This document shows positions 45,166 through 55,500 of a DNA stretch of 64,000 nucleotides, in pieces. Both the position numbers and the translations under genes were made by a program. The DNA comes from Telluria beijingensis (GTDB lineage Bacteria > Pseudomonadota > Gammaproteobacteria > Burkholderiales > Burkholderiaceae_D). Numbering within the stretch: the first letter of the stretch is position 1; each line of letters begins with the position of its first letter. The notes beneath the pieces were generated by a model that ran no database searches, was not told the DNA's origin, and saw only the letters and a list, made by a program, of their open reading frames with translations. The stretch spans positions 788,821 through 852,820 of the forward strand of contig NZ_CP132480.1 of assembly GCF_030770395.1 (NCBI RefSeq), given 5' to 3'.

Positions 45166-47805
45166 ATGAACGAGTTGAAGGCACGGCAGTACCAGCGCAC
45201 CGCGATCGCGGCGGCGGTGGCAGGGGTGGCGATGTCGATGGGACAGGCGCAGGCACAGGAGGCGCCGATTGCCGGACCGCAGACGGTGGTCGTGACGGGC
45301 GTGCGCGCCGCGCTCGAACAGTCGTTGCGCCAGAAGCGCAATGCCGACGCCGTGGTCGAGGTCGTGACCGCCGAAGACATCGGCAAGATGCCGGACAAGA
45401 ACGTGGCCGATGCGATCCAGCGCCTGCCGGGCGTCAACACGCAATCGTCGGCCGGCGGCGAAGGCGGCTTCGGCGAGAACGACCGCGTCAGCCTGCGCGG
45501 CACCAGCCCCAGCCTGCAGCAGACCCTGTTCAACGGCCACGCGATCAGCACAGGCGACTGGTTCGTGCTGAACCAGATCGGCGGCAACGTCGGCCGCTCC
45601 AGCAGTTTTTCCCTGCTGCCGTCCGAACTGGTGGGCTCGATCGTGGTCCAGAAAAGCCCCACCGCCGACCTGGTCGAAGGCGGCGTCTCGGGCGCCATCA
45701 ACGTCATCACCCGCCGCCCGCTCGACTTCAAGCAGCAGTTGACGGTCGAGGCGTCGGTGCAGGCTAACTACAACGACCTGTCCAGCAAGACCGAGCCGCA
45801 CCTGTCCGGCCTGATCAGCTGGAAAAACGCCAGCAATACCGCCGGCATCCTGATCCAGGGCTTTTCCGAAAAAGCCGCGGTCCGCCGCGACGGCCAGGAA
45901 ATCCTGGGCTATACCCCGATCAGCGCGACCAGCGCGGCCGCCATCGCCAATCCGGCGCTGGCCGGCGTGGTGGTGCCGACCTTCATCGGCGCAGCCCTGT
46001 TCGAGCAAACCAAGAAGCGCGAAGGCGGCGCCTTCGACATCGAGGTGCGGCCCAACCGCGACCTGACGCTGGACCTGAACGGCTTCTATTCCAAACTGGA
46101 GGCGCCGCACCAGAACACCAACTCGCTGGCCGCGCCGGCCAATTCGATCAACAGCCTGGGCCTGATCCCTGGCAATCCGGTGGTGCGCAACGGCACCCTG
46201 GTGGGCGCTTCCTTTACCCGCAACGCCGGCGAGGTCGACAATATCTACCGTCCCGATGCGGGCGGCGAATCGTGGTACATCGACTTCAACGGCAAGTGGC
46301 GCGTGAGCGAGCGCTTCAGCCTGTCCGGCAAGGTCGGCAAGACCCATGGCGTGGGCTGGGACCGCGACGACGTGTATTACCAGAACAACGTCGACGGCGG
46401 CATGACCTATGCCCTCAATGGGCTTTCTCCGGCCTCGGTCAGCTACCCCGGCGGCAATACCGCCGTGCCGGGTTCGACCGCCTGGGCCGGCGGCGGCGAA
46501 TCGCAGTCGGTGGACAGGGAAGAATACGCCCAGCTCGACGGCGAGCTGCGCCTGGATAACCCGACCTTCCAGTCGCTGCGCTTCGGCGCGCGCTGGACCG
46601 ACCACAAGCGCACCGCCGAGCATCCGCTCGAGACCCGTCCGGGTCCGGTCGGCTTCACCAATCCGCAGCCGGCCTGGAACGGCCAGATGTATCCGGACGA
46701 CTTCGGCAGCGACATCGGCGGCTACAGCGGCATCCCTTACTTCAAGTACGACGGCGCGGCGCTCGGCGCCTGGGGCGCGGTCCCCGGCAACCGCCTGCTC
46801 GACTACGTGCTGCGCCATAACTGGATGAACGAATTCGAGGTGGCCGAGAAGACGACGGCGCTGTACGGCATGGTGGACTTCGGCGGCGACGGCTGGAGCG
46901 GCAATATCGGCCTGCGCGCGATCGAGACGCGCCAGCGCACGGTGGTCAACCTGCCGGGCGGCCCGACACCGATCACGGGGTCGGCCTTCGGCCCCTACAC
47001 GCCGACCGCCTTCGAACGCACCTATCGCGACTACCTGCCGAGCGCGAACTTCAAGTACAACGTGACGCCCGACCTGACCCTGCGCACCGCGCTGGCCAAG
47101 ACCATCGCGCGCCCCGACTACAGCGCGCTGGGCGGCTCGGTCTCGCTCAACGACGACGCCCTGAGCGGCAGCGGCGGCAACGTGAATCTCGATCCGGTGC
47201 GCTCGACCAACTTCGACATCGGCGCCGAGTGGTATTACGCGCCGAAGGCGCTGCTGTCGGCCGGCCTGTTCTACATGGACCTGCGTTCGATCGTGGCCCA
47301 GGGCACGTCGACCGGCAGCTACTACAACAACAAGCGCGAGACCTTCACCGAGTACCAGATCACGTCGCCGTACAACACCAGCGGCAAGAACAAGGGCGTG
47401 GAGCTGAGCTGGCAGCAGCCCTTCCTGGACAACTTCGGCATGCTGGTCAACTACACCTATGCCGACGGTGAGCTGGACGACGGCGGCGAGCTGCTCAACT
47501 CCTCGAAGAACACCTATAACGTGACCGGCTACTTCGAGAACGAGCGCTTCTCGGCGCGCCTGGCCTACAACTGGCGTTCCAAGTACAAGGCCGGCGTGGA
47601 CCGCGGCGCCAGCCAGCACGTGGACGACATGCCCTCGCTGGCGGCTTCGGTCAACGTCAAGCTGACCGATAAACTGACCCTGACCTTCGATGCGCTGAAC
47701 CTCACCAACGAAACCATCAAGATGTACGCCGAGAACGAGGACCGGCCGCGCGCCTTCTACTCGAACGGCCGTACCTTCTACCTCGGCCTGCGCGGCAAGC
47801 TGTAA
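45166..47805 (+). CDS. TonB-dependent outer-membrane receptor, probably for chito-oligosaccharides
   Basis: An 879-residue receptor with a signal peptide (1-32, ending AQAQE). The plug domain (about 45-160) has PQTVVVTGVRAALEQS as TonB box and KMPDKNVADAIQRLPGV as signature, and the 22-strand barrel ends in LGLRGKL. It belongs to the sugar-receptor group typical of Xanthomonas, Caulobacter and Massilia. It heads the cluster with a GH20 hexosaminidase and an MFS permease, so its ligand is probably a beta-linked N-acetylglucosamine oligomer. A GGAGA site lies before the ATG. A TTGACA at 45038-45043 may be part of the promoter, but no clear -10 follows. Confidence 0.85.
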   Translation: MNELKARQYQRTAIAAAVAGVAMSMGQAQAQEAPIAGPQTVVVTGVRAALEQSLRQKRNADAVVEVVTAEDIGKMPDKNVADAIQRLPGVNTQSSAGGEGGFGENDRVSLRGTSPSLQQTLFNGHAISTGDWFVLNQIGGNVGRSSSFSLLPSELVGSIVVQKSPTADLVEGGVSGAINVITRRPLDFKQQLTVEASVQANYNDLSSKTEPHLSGLISWKNASNTAGILIQGFSEKAAVRRDGQEILGYTPISATSAAAIANPALAGVVVPTFIGAALFEQTKKREGGAFDIEVRPNRDLTLDLNGFYSKLEAPHQNTNSLAAPANSINSLGLIPGNPVVRNGTLVGASFTRNAGEVDNIYRPDAGGESWYIDFNGKWRVSERFSLSGKVGKTHGVGWDRDDVYYQNNVDGGMTYALNGLSPASVSYPGGNTAVPGSTAWAGGGESQSVDREEYAQLDGELRLDNPTFQSLRFGARWTDHKRTAEHPLETRPGPVGFTNPQPAWNGQMYPDDFGSDIGGYSGIPYFKYDGAALGAWGAVPGNRLLDYVLRHNWMNEFEVAEKTTALYGMVDFGGDGWSGNIGLRAIETRQRTVVNLPGGPTPITGSAFGPYTPTAFERTYRDYLPSANFKYNVTPDLTLRTALAKTIARPDYSALGGSVSLNDDALSGSGGNVNLDPVRSTNFDIGAEWYYAPKALLSAGLFYMDLRSIVAQGTSTGSYYNNKRETFTEYQITSPYNTSGKNKGVELSWQQPFLDNFGMLVNYTYADGELDDGGELLNSSKNTYNVTGYFENERFSARLAYNWRSKYKAGVDRGASQHVDDMPSLAASVNVKLTDKLTLTFDALNLTNETIKMYAENEDRPRAFYSNGRTFYLGLRGKL

Positions 47806-47822
47806 GCGCCGTAAGCCAACCT

Positions 47823-47846
47823 GGGGAGGCGCCCGGCCGCCTCCCC
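47823..47846 (+). terminator. GC hairpin between the receptor and hexosaminidase genes
   Basis: GGGGAGGCG (47823-47831) pairs with CGCCTCCCC (47838-47846). No T-run follows. It may be an attenuating or mRNA-stabilising hairpin that lets the receptor be made at a higher level than the enzyme. Confidence 0.45.
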
Positions 47847-47864
47847 GATTCTGGAATCACACCC

Positions 47865-50264
47865 ATGACGGACCGACCCACCGGCGGCCCGGCGATCGCC
47901 ATCGCCTGGGAATGCCTCTCCAACTTCACGCGCGACGACGCGTTCACCGCGCGCCTCACGCTGCGCAACGTCGGCCGGGAGCCCATCGCGCCCGGCTGGA
48001 CGCTGTGCTTCAACACCTGCCGCAAGATCCTGCCCGCGACCGTCAGCGCGGGCTTTCGCGCCACGCACCTGAACGGCGACCTGTTCGCGTTCAGCATGCC
48101 GGACAGCGCCGCCTGGCTGCCTGGCCAGGCATACGAAATCGTCTACGAATCGCTGCACTGGGCGATCAGCATCACCGATGCGCCGCTCGGCTTCTACCTG
48201 AGGGACGCGGCTGGCCTTGCGTTCGACCTGGGCGACCCGGTCATCGCGCCGTTCACCAGGCTTGAACAGCGCCACCGCATGCGGGGCGACCTGCTGCCTA
48301 CGGCCGATGCGGCCTGGCGCTTCGAACAGGATGCGGCGCTGACGCTGCTGCCGCAAGACGAGGTCGGGCGCATCACACCGCGTCCGCGCCTGGCGCGCTT
48401 CGATGCGCGCCGCTGCCGGCTTGGGCAATCCACGCCGATCGATGGCGCAACGCTCGAGTATGAGACGGTCTTCCTGCGCTCGCTCCTGGCCACGCTTCCC
48501 GAGGAAGAGGACGGCGCCCGCGTCGCGCTCGAGACCGATCCCGCCCTGGAACCGGAGGCCTACCTGCTGGAGATCGCGCCCGACCGCGTGCTGGTGCGCG
48601 GCGCCGGCGCCCACGGCGTGTTCAACGGCCTGCAAAGCCTGGCGCAGCTCCTGGCGCCCGATGGCACGCTGCCGTGCGGACGGGTAGTGGACACGCCGCG
48701 CTTCGCCTACCGCGGCATGATGCTCGACGTCGCCCGCCATTTCTCCAGCGTCGACACGGTGCTGCGCCTGCTCGACTGCATGGCGAGCTACAAGCTCAAT
48801 CGCTTCCACTTCCACCTGACCGACGACGAGGGCTGGCGCCTGGCGATCGCCGCCTTGCCCGAGCTGACCGAGGTCGGCGCCCGGCGCGGCGTGCCCGCGC
48901 CGGGAGAGCCGCCCTGCCTGCCGCCATCGTTCGGCTCCGGCGCCGACACCCGCTCGCCCGCCGGCAGCGGCTTTTATACGGCGGACGAATTCGTGGCCAT
49001 CCTGCGCCATGCGCAGCGCCTGCACATCGAGGTGATCCCCGAATTCAATATGCCGGGCCATGCGCGCGCGGCGGTCGAGGCGATGCGGGTGCGCCATGCG
49101 CGATTGACGGCGGCGGGCGACGCCGCCGGCGCCGAAGAATACCTGCTGAGCGATCCGGATGACGCATCAAGCTACGAATCGGTGCAGCTGTGGCACGACA
49201 ACGTGATGTGCATCGCGCTGCCCTCGGTCGACCGTTTCATCGATACCGTGGTGGCCGAAGTCGCCGCGCTGTACCGCCGGGCCGGCGTCCCCTTGCGCGT
49301 GCTGCACACGGGCGGCGACGAGGTGCCGGTCGGCGCCTGGCTCCGCTCGCCCGCCTGCCAGGCGCGCATGCGCGAGCGCGGCTGGATCGAGCCACGCCAG
49401 TTGCGCGACGACTTCCAGGCGCGCTGCCGCGCGATCCTGGCGCGCCACGGCATCGGCTTCACGGGCTGGGAAGAGACCGCGCTGACGTCCAGTAGCCGGC
49501 AAGGCGGCGAAGACGTCTATGTCTGGAACAACGGCTGGGGCTCGGGCCAGGAGGATTGCGCCAACCTGCTCGCCAATGCCGGCTACCAGGTGGTGCTGTC
49601 CAGCGCGGCCAGCCTGTACTTCGACTTCGCCTACGCCAAACATCCGCAGGAACCAGGGTATTACTGGGCCGGCTTCGTCGATACCCGTGAACCGTTCGGC
49701 CTGGATCCGCTCGAGGCGCCGCTATTGCCGCCGCACGATGCGATGGGCCGCGCGCCGGACCCGGCGCGGATGGCGGCGCTGGCGCCGCTCGACGCCGACG
49801 GTCGCGCGCGCATCAAGGGCTTGCAAGGGCAGTTGTGGGGGGAGAATGCGCGTTCGCGCGAACGGGTCGAGTACCTGGCGCTGCCGCGCCTGATCGGCCT
49901 GGCCGAACGGGCGTGGAGCGCCGACCCGGGCTGGAAGAACGCCGATGGCCTGGCCCAGGACTGGAACGAATTCGCCAACCGCCTCGGCCAGCGCGAGCTG
50001 CCGCGCCTGGACCGCTTGCCCGCGCCATGGCACTACCGCCTGCCGCCGCCCGGCGCGGTGGTGAAGGAGGGCAGGCTGCATGCGAATATCGCCCTGCCGG
50101 GCCTGGCCGTGCATTACACTCTGGATGGCAGCGAGCCTGGCGCCGACAGCCCGCGCTACACGGCGCCAGTGGCGCTCGATGGCTGCTCCACCCTGAAGCT
50201 GGCCAGCGTCGACACCCGCGGGCGCGCCAGCCGGATCGTCACATTGAACCTGGAACCGTCATGA
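47865..50264 (+). CDS. beta-N-acetylhexosaminidase, GH20, without a signal peptide
   Basis: A 799-residue GH20 enzyme with an N-terminal carbohydrate-binding domain (about 1-150), a GH20b domain (about 155-275), the catalytic barrel (about 280-700) and a C-terminal Ig-like CHB_HEX_C region. The catalytic pair is D485-E486 in HTGGDEVP, which cleaves terminal GlcNAc by the substrate-assisted mechanism. The N terminus (MTDRPTGGPAIAIAW) has no leader, so the enzyme is predicted to stay in the cytosol, unlike most GH20 enzymes. It overlaps the permease by four bases (ATGA) and follows the receptor, so the three form one operon. Confidence 0.88.
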   Translation: MTDRPTGGPAIAIAWECLSNFTRDDAFTARLTLRNVGREPIAPGWTLCFNTCRKILPATVSAGFRATHLNGDLFAFSMPDSAAWLPGQAYEIVYESLHWAISITDAPLGFYLRDAAGLAFDLGDPVIAPFTRLEQRHRMRGDLLPTADAAWRFEQDAALTLLPQDEVGRITPRPRLARFDARRCRLGQSTPIDGATLEYETVFLRSLLATLPEEEDGARVALETDPALEPEAYLLEIAPDRVLVRGAGAHGVFNGLQSLAQLLAPDGTLPCGRVVDTPRFAYRGMMLDVARHFSSVDTVLRLLDCMASYKLNRFHFHLTDDEGWRLAIAALPELTEVGARRGVPAPGEPPCLPPSFGSGADTRSPAGSGFYTADEFVAILRHAQRLHIEVIPEFNMPGHARAAVEAMRVRHARLTAAGDAAGAEEYLLSDPDDASSYESVQLWHDNVMCIALPSVDRFIDTVVAEVAALYRRAGVPLRVLHTGGDEVPVGAWLRSPACQARMRERGWIEPRQLRDDFQARCRAILARHGIGFTGWEETALTSSSRQGGEDVYVWNNGWGSGQEDCANLLANAGYQVVLSSAASLYFDFAYAKHPQEPGYYWAGFVDTREPFGLDPLEAPLLPPHDAMGRAPDPARMAALAPLDADGRARIKGLQGQLWGENARSRERVEYLALPRLIGLAERAWSADPGWKNADGLAQDWNEFANRLGQRELPRLDRLPAPWHYRLPPPGAVVKEGRLHANIALPGLAVHYTLDGSEPGADSPRYTAPVALDGCSTLKLASVDTRGRASRIVTLNLEPS

Positions 50265-51556
50265 CCGCGATGAACGACGCGCCGGCCGCGGCGCCGGCAA
50301 CGGAAAAGCGCCGCCATCCGCTCAGCTGGGTCCCGACCCTGTACCTGGCCCAGGGCCTGCCGTTCTACGCGGTGGCGCTGGTGGCCGGCCAGATGCTCAA
50401 GAGCATGGGCGTGCCGAACGACCAGATCGCGCGCTGGACCGGTTTATTGGGCCTGGCCTGGGCCTTCAAGGCGTTGTGGAGCCCCTTCATGGAACTCGCT
50501 CCCAGCCGGCGCCTGGCGGTGGTCGCCTGCCAGCTGATCGGCGGCGCCTGCCTGGCGCTGGTGGCGCTGGCGCTGCAACTGCCGATGTGGTTCGCGCTCT
50601 GCATCGCGCTGCTGGCGATCGTCTCGCTGGCCTCGAGCACCCACGACATCGTCGCCGACGGCATCTACATTGCCAGCCTCGACGCGCGCGAGCAGGCCGC
50701 CTATGCCGGCTGGCAGGGCGCCTTCTTCAATGCGGCCAAGTTCATCTCGCTGGGCGGCCTCCTGATCCTGGCCGGCGCGCTGGAGGAGCGGCTCGGCATC
50801 GAGGCCGCCTGGACCACCGTGTTCCTGCTGCTGGGCGGCCTGATGGCGCTGCTCGGGCTGTACCACGTGCGGGCGCTGCCGGCCACGCCGCGCATCGCCA
50901 GGGCCGGGCATAGCCTGGCCGGCATCGGAGCCACCCTGGTCGACGTCATCAAGACCTTCTTCGCCAAGCCCGGCATCTGGATGGCGATCCTGTTCATCAT
51001 CCTGTTCCGCGCCGGCGAAGGCCAGATCCAGTCGATCGGCCCGCTGTTCCTGCGCGACGCGCGCGCGGTCGGTGGCCTGGGACTCACCACGGCCGAAGTG
51101 GGCTGGGCCTACGGCACCGTCGGCACCGCCGCCTTTTTGGTCGGCAGCATCGCCGGCGGCTATTTCACGGCCTGGCTGAGCCTCAGGCGCGCGCTGCCGA
51201 TCCTGATCCTGGCCATGAACCTGCCGAACGCCGCCTTCTGGTACCTGAGCCACGCGCAACCTGAATCGATGGCGCTGATCGTCGGCCTGCTGGGGATCGA
51301 GATGTTCGGCTACGGCTTCGGCTTCGTCGGCGTGATCCTGTTCATCATGCAGGTGGTGGCCAGCGGCCGTTACCAGGCGGCCCACTACGCGCTCGGCACC
51401 GGCTTCATGCAACTGGGCTTCGTGCTGTTCCGCACCATCAGCGGCGATATCCAGCAGGCGCTGGGCTACCGCGATTTCTTCCTGTGGGTGTTGCTGGCCA
51501 GCGTGCCGGTGCTGGTCCTGAGCCGGTTCATGAAGCTGGAAGCTAGCGCTTCTTGA
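50261..51556 (+). CDS. AmpG-like MFS permease for GlcNAc oligosaccharides
   Basis: A 431-residue inner-membrane protein with about twelve to fourteen hydrophobic segments, matching the AmpG/PAT branch of the major facilitator superfamily. LYLAQGLPFYAVA, with the Gly and Pro of the first segment, and FMELAPSRR between segments 2 and 3 fit that family. AmpG brings GlcNAc-anhydromuropeptides into the cytosol; this copy lies in an operon with a GH20 enzyme and a TonB receptor, so chitobiose or larger chito-oligosaccharides are the likely cargo. The start ATG overlaps the GH20 stop. It overlaps the convergent AraC gene by 14 bases. Confidence 0.82.
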   Translation: MTAMNDAPAAAPATEKRRHPLSWVPTLYLAQGLPFYAVALVAGQMLKSMGVPNDQIARWTGLLGLAWAFKALWSPFMELAPSRRLAVVACQLIGGACLALVALALQLPMWFALCIALLAIVSLASSTHDIVADGIYIASLDAREQAAYAGWQGAFFNAAKFISLGGLLILAGALEERLGIEAAWTTVFLLLGGLMALLGLYHVRALPATPRIARAGHSLAGIGATLVDVIKTFFAKPGIWMAILFIILFRAGEGQIQSIGPLFLRDARAVGGLGLTTAEVGWAYGTVGTAAFLVGSIAGGYFTAWLSLRRALPILILAMNLPNAAFWYLSHAQPESMALIVGLLGIEMFGYGFGFVGVILFIMQVVASGRYQAAHYALGTGFMQLGFVLFRTISGDIQQALGYRDFFLWVLLASVPVLVLSRFMKLEASAS

Positions 51557-52499
51557 CCGGCAGCGCCAGCCAGCCGCGCCAGCCGCCGTCGCCATCGCGC
51601 TCGACCTGCTGGATATGCGGCCGGGTGGCGTCCAGCCGCCACAGCGACTGGTGTTCGAGCCAGTCTTCGTACATGGCCCGGAAGCGCGGCCATTCGCCGT
51701 GGAAGTCGAGGCAGGCGTAGGTCCCGGCCGGCAGCAGGCGCAGGCCGAGGGTCGGATCGTCGCCCGGCGCCTCGGCCCTGAAGCCGAAGTCGTAGCAGTA
51801 TTCGCGCTCGCCGGTGAAGCCGGGATCCTCGTCGAACACGCCATACCACGGCGCGCCGCGCGCCAGCCCTGCGCGTTCGCGCTCGCAGATGAAGGCGTTA
51901 CACGCCAGCGACAGCGTGGCCCCCGACTGGCCGAAGAAGCGCTGGTAGCGCAGGCGCACGGCGGGCAGGCTACGCACCGTGACGCGGGCGGCGACGCTGC
52001 CCGGTTCGGGCGGGCAGTAGGGCGCCTGCAGCGCCGCCACATTGCTCGGTTCGGCCACGAAGAAGCTGACATCGCTCTCGCGCCCGACCTGGGCGTCCAT
52101 ATAGGCGCGCCAGCCGCCGTCGCGCCACTCCTTGGCCGACATCGCGAACTGCTGGCGGAAAGCCTTGGAGAAGGCGGCGTTGGACGGGAAGCCGCAATCC
52201 TGGGCGATGCGCCCGACCGGCACGTCCGGTTCGTGGCGCAGCAGGTGGGCGGCGCGGCGCAGGCGGCGCTTGCGCTGATATTCGACCGCCGAGAAGCCGG
52301 TCAGCTCGCGGAAGATGCGGTCGAAGTGGTAGCTCGAATAGCTGGCCGAGGCGGCCAGGCTGCCCAGGGCCAGCGGATCGCCGACCGAATCGAGCATCAG
52401 GTCCATCACCTCGTACAGGCGCGAATCGCGGGCGCTGGGCCGCGCGTCGGCGCGCGCGCGTGGCGTGGGTGATGCGGTGGAAAGGGCGTGAGCGGACAT
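51543..52499 (-). CDS. Rob-like AraC regulator with a C-terminal GyrI-like domain
   Basis: A 318-residue regulator with the two-part AraC DNA-binding domain first (about 25-130) and a GyrI-like ligand-binding domain (about 160-315). This order is the reverse of most AraC proteins and matches Rob/SoxS-Rob relatives. The GyrI domain binds small hydrophobic molecules in other proteins. It converges on the permease and is not obviously part of the GlcNAc operon, though it could regulate it. The start at 52499 is the only reasonable ATG. Confidence 0.82.
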   Translation of the reverse strand: MSAHALSTASPTPRARADARPSARDSRLYEVMDLMLDSVGDPLALGSLAASASYSSYHFDRIFRELTGFSAVEYQRKRRLRRAAHLLRHEPDVPVGRIAQDCGFPSNAAFSKAFRQQFAMSAKEWRDGGWRAYMDAQVGRESDVSFFVAEPSNVAALQAPYCPPEPGSVAARVTVRSLPAVRLRYQRFFGQSGATLSLACNAFICERERAGLARGAPWYGVFDEDPGFTGEREYCYDFGFRAEAPGDDPTLGLRLLPAGTYACLDFHGEWPRFRAMYEDWLEHQSLWRLDATRPHIQQVERDGDGGWRGWLALPVKKR

Positions 52500-52599
52500 C
52501 GCATAATGTCATTACAAGACTGAATGAATTATGCGGCCAAACGCGCTGCCGTGGCGAACTGTGTGTGTTCGTGACAACAACGCGTACTCCGGGCCTCCG

Positions 52600-55500
52600 T
52601 CAGCCGCCCCAGGGCTGGTAGGCGATCCCCTGGCCGATCAGCGGCGCCACCGCGCCCACGTTCTCGACGCTCTCGCTGAACGCCGCCAGCACGGTGGCCA
52701 GGTCGGCGCGCTGCGAATCGAGCACGTCGACCCAGAAATCGAAGCCGCCCTGTTCCGGCGCCCGGTCCAGGATGTGGTTGTACAGCAGGGTGACGATCGC
52801 GGTATTGCCTGGCGCCGCGCCGTAGATGTCGCGGAATTCGCTGGATGCGATGAACCATTCGGCGACGTCATGCAGCGTGGTGCCGCGGTCGAAGGCGGCG
52901 ATCCAGTAACCGAGGCCGCCTTCGTCCGGCGCGCGGTCGAAGGCGGCGCGGTACAGGCGGTAGGCCTGGCCTGCCACGCCGTCGATGTCGAGGGCGATGC
53001 CGCCATCGGCGAACGCCAGGCGTTCGATGCCGTCGAGCTGGTCGGTGCCGCCGTAGGCCGCGGCCCTGTCGTCCACCACCCATGTGCCGGGCGCCGCGCC
53101 CTGGCTGACCGCATACTGTTCGCGCAAGCGGAAGTAGCGCGCGGTATCGAGGCCTGCGCCACCGAACAGCAGGTCGTCGCCAACGTCGCCCACCAGCACG
53201 TCGTCGCCGGCGCCGCCAACCAGGCGGTCGTCCAGCCAGCTGCCGAGCAGCACGTCGTTGCCTGCGCTGCCGGCCAGGTCGAGCGGGGTCTTCGAACCGT
53301 TCGGATCGACGCGGCCGGTGAAGTTGTCCAGCGTGAGCGCGCTGCGTTCGACGTTCTTGAGCGTGACGATGTCGCGATAGGCATTGGCGTCGCTTGACTC
53401 GCTGTTCAGGCGGCCCTGCAGGACCGTGTCGGCGCCACGCTGCACCAGCCGCAGGTTGCTGTCGGCCGCGAACGGGTTGCGGCCATGGGCCTGCAGCAGC
53501 GGCAGCACGTCGAACAGGTCGCCGCCCGCGCCGGCGGCGAAGTCGGTGATCGTGTACGAGCCTGCAGTCGAGAACATCAGGGCCTGGTAGGTGTCCCGGC
53601 CGGCGCCGCCCTCGGCCACGACCTGCACCGCGCCGCCGCTCAGGTGGACCGCGAAGAGGTCGTCCCCGGCGCCGCCGCGCAACTGGACCGTGCCGGTGGC
53701 GGGCTGGTTGCGGCTGCTGTGGACGTCAAGGCGGTCGTTGCCCTCGCCGCCGTCGAGCAGCACATCGCCGCCGGTGGCCGTCAGGAAGTCGTCGCCGGCG
53801 TCGCCATACAGGCGCTGGATGCCGGTGTCGGCGGCGACCAGCTGGTCGTTGCCGTCGCCGCCGCGCAGGATGTTGTTGCCGAAGGAATCGGTCAGGTAGT
53901 CGTTGCCGGCGCCGCCCTCGAGCACGTCGTTGCCAAGTCCGCCATCGAGGGTGTCGTCGCCGGCGCCGCCGCGCAGCAGGTCGTCGAAGCGGCCGCCGGT
54001 CAGCCGGTCGGCACCCGGGCCGCCATCGATGCTCAAGCCGCGCGTGGAGCCGTCCGGATGGCTGCCGTCGACGAAGTTGTCCGAGATGAAGGCGGCCACC
54101 GTCGTATTGTCGAACACGACCTGGGTGTAGAAGGCGCCCGGGCCGGCCGCGCCGTCCTGGTCGATCTGCAGCAGCACCCGGCTTCCGTCCTGCACCAGGC
54201 GCGCATGGCCGCTGCCGAACGGGTTGGTGTTGGTCGGGGCGAAGAACGAGAACAGGTCCAGCACGTCGCCTTTGGCGCCGGTCTGGAAATCGCGGATCGT
54301 GACCACGGCGCCGGCTTCGGTGTATTGCGCGAAGCCGTAGCGGTCGCTGCCCGCGCCGCCGGCGACCGAGATGGCGCGCGGCGCCTTCTGGTTCGAGAAG
54401 TACAGGTTGTCGTTGCCGTCGCCGGCGTCGATGTCCAGTAGCGGCGCGCCGGCCGGATCGGAGCCCGCGGTGACGTGGATCTGGTCGTCGCCAGTACCGC
54501 CCAGCACGCGCCGCACCGCGCTCCCCGCGACGTGGATGCTGTCGTCGCCGGCGCCGCCGTCGAGCAGCGAACCGGCGCCTCCTTGCCAGGCGCCGTCGTC
54601 GTACAGGTAGTCCCTGCCGGCGCCGCCGCGCAGGACGTTGTTGCCGTGCGAGTCGCGCAGCTCGTCGTCGCCGTCGCCGCCTTCCAGCGTGTCGTCGCCT
54701 TCGCCGCCCTCGAGCCGGTCGTTGCCGGCGCCGCCCTGCAGCAGATCGTTGCCGGTGCCGCCCAGCAGCGTGTCGTTGCCGGCGCCGCCGCGCAGGAGAT
54801 CGTTGCCGGCGCGTCCCTCGAGGTGGTCGTTGCCGCCGAGGCCATCGATGGTGTCGTCCAGCGTGTCGCCGACCAGCACGTCGTCGCCGGCGCTGCCGGT
54901 GAGGACATTGCCTTGGCTGCCGCCATGCGGGTTGTAGCCATTGACGAAATGCGCGCCGCCCAGCGACGCCAGCGACACATTGGCCAGCACCGCCACCAGC
55001 AGGGGAACCTGGTCGCCGCTGCCAGCCGCGCCATCGCGGTCGAGGGTCAGGTGCACGTCGCTTCCCGATTGATAGGCATGCAGGTAGCCGGCGGCGCCGA
55101 AGGGATTGCCGACCAGGCCGGCCGGCAGCAGGGCCGACAGGTCGATCCGGTCGCCGGCGCCGAAATCGGTGATCGTGACATTCAGGCCGGTCGCCATGAA
55201 CTGGAACAGGTCGGCGCCGGCGCCGCCGGTGGCGCGGATCACGGCCAGTTCCGAGGTGGCGTCGAAGCGCATGGTGTCGTTGCCGCCGCCGCCGTCCAGG
55301 GTGATGCTGCGCACACCGTGGCGGCTGCCATGGATGAAGAAGGTGTCGTCGCCGGCGCCGCCGAGCAGGGTGTCGTTGCCGTTGCCGCCGAACAGGCGAT
55401 CGTCGCCATCCCCGCCGTCGAGCAGATTGTTGCCGTACGACACGGTGCGCAGCTCGTCATGGCCGCGGCCCCCGCGCAGGATGTCGTTGCCGTCGCCGCC

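Noticed and set aside
45076..47619. Large antisense frame across the TonB-dependent receptor
   Set aside because: It lacks recognisable domains, while the plus frame has a signal peptide, plug and barrel.
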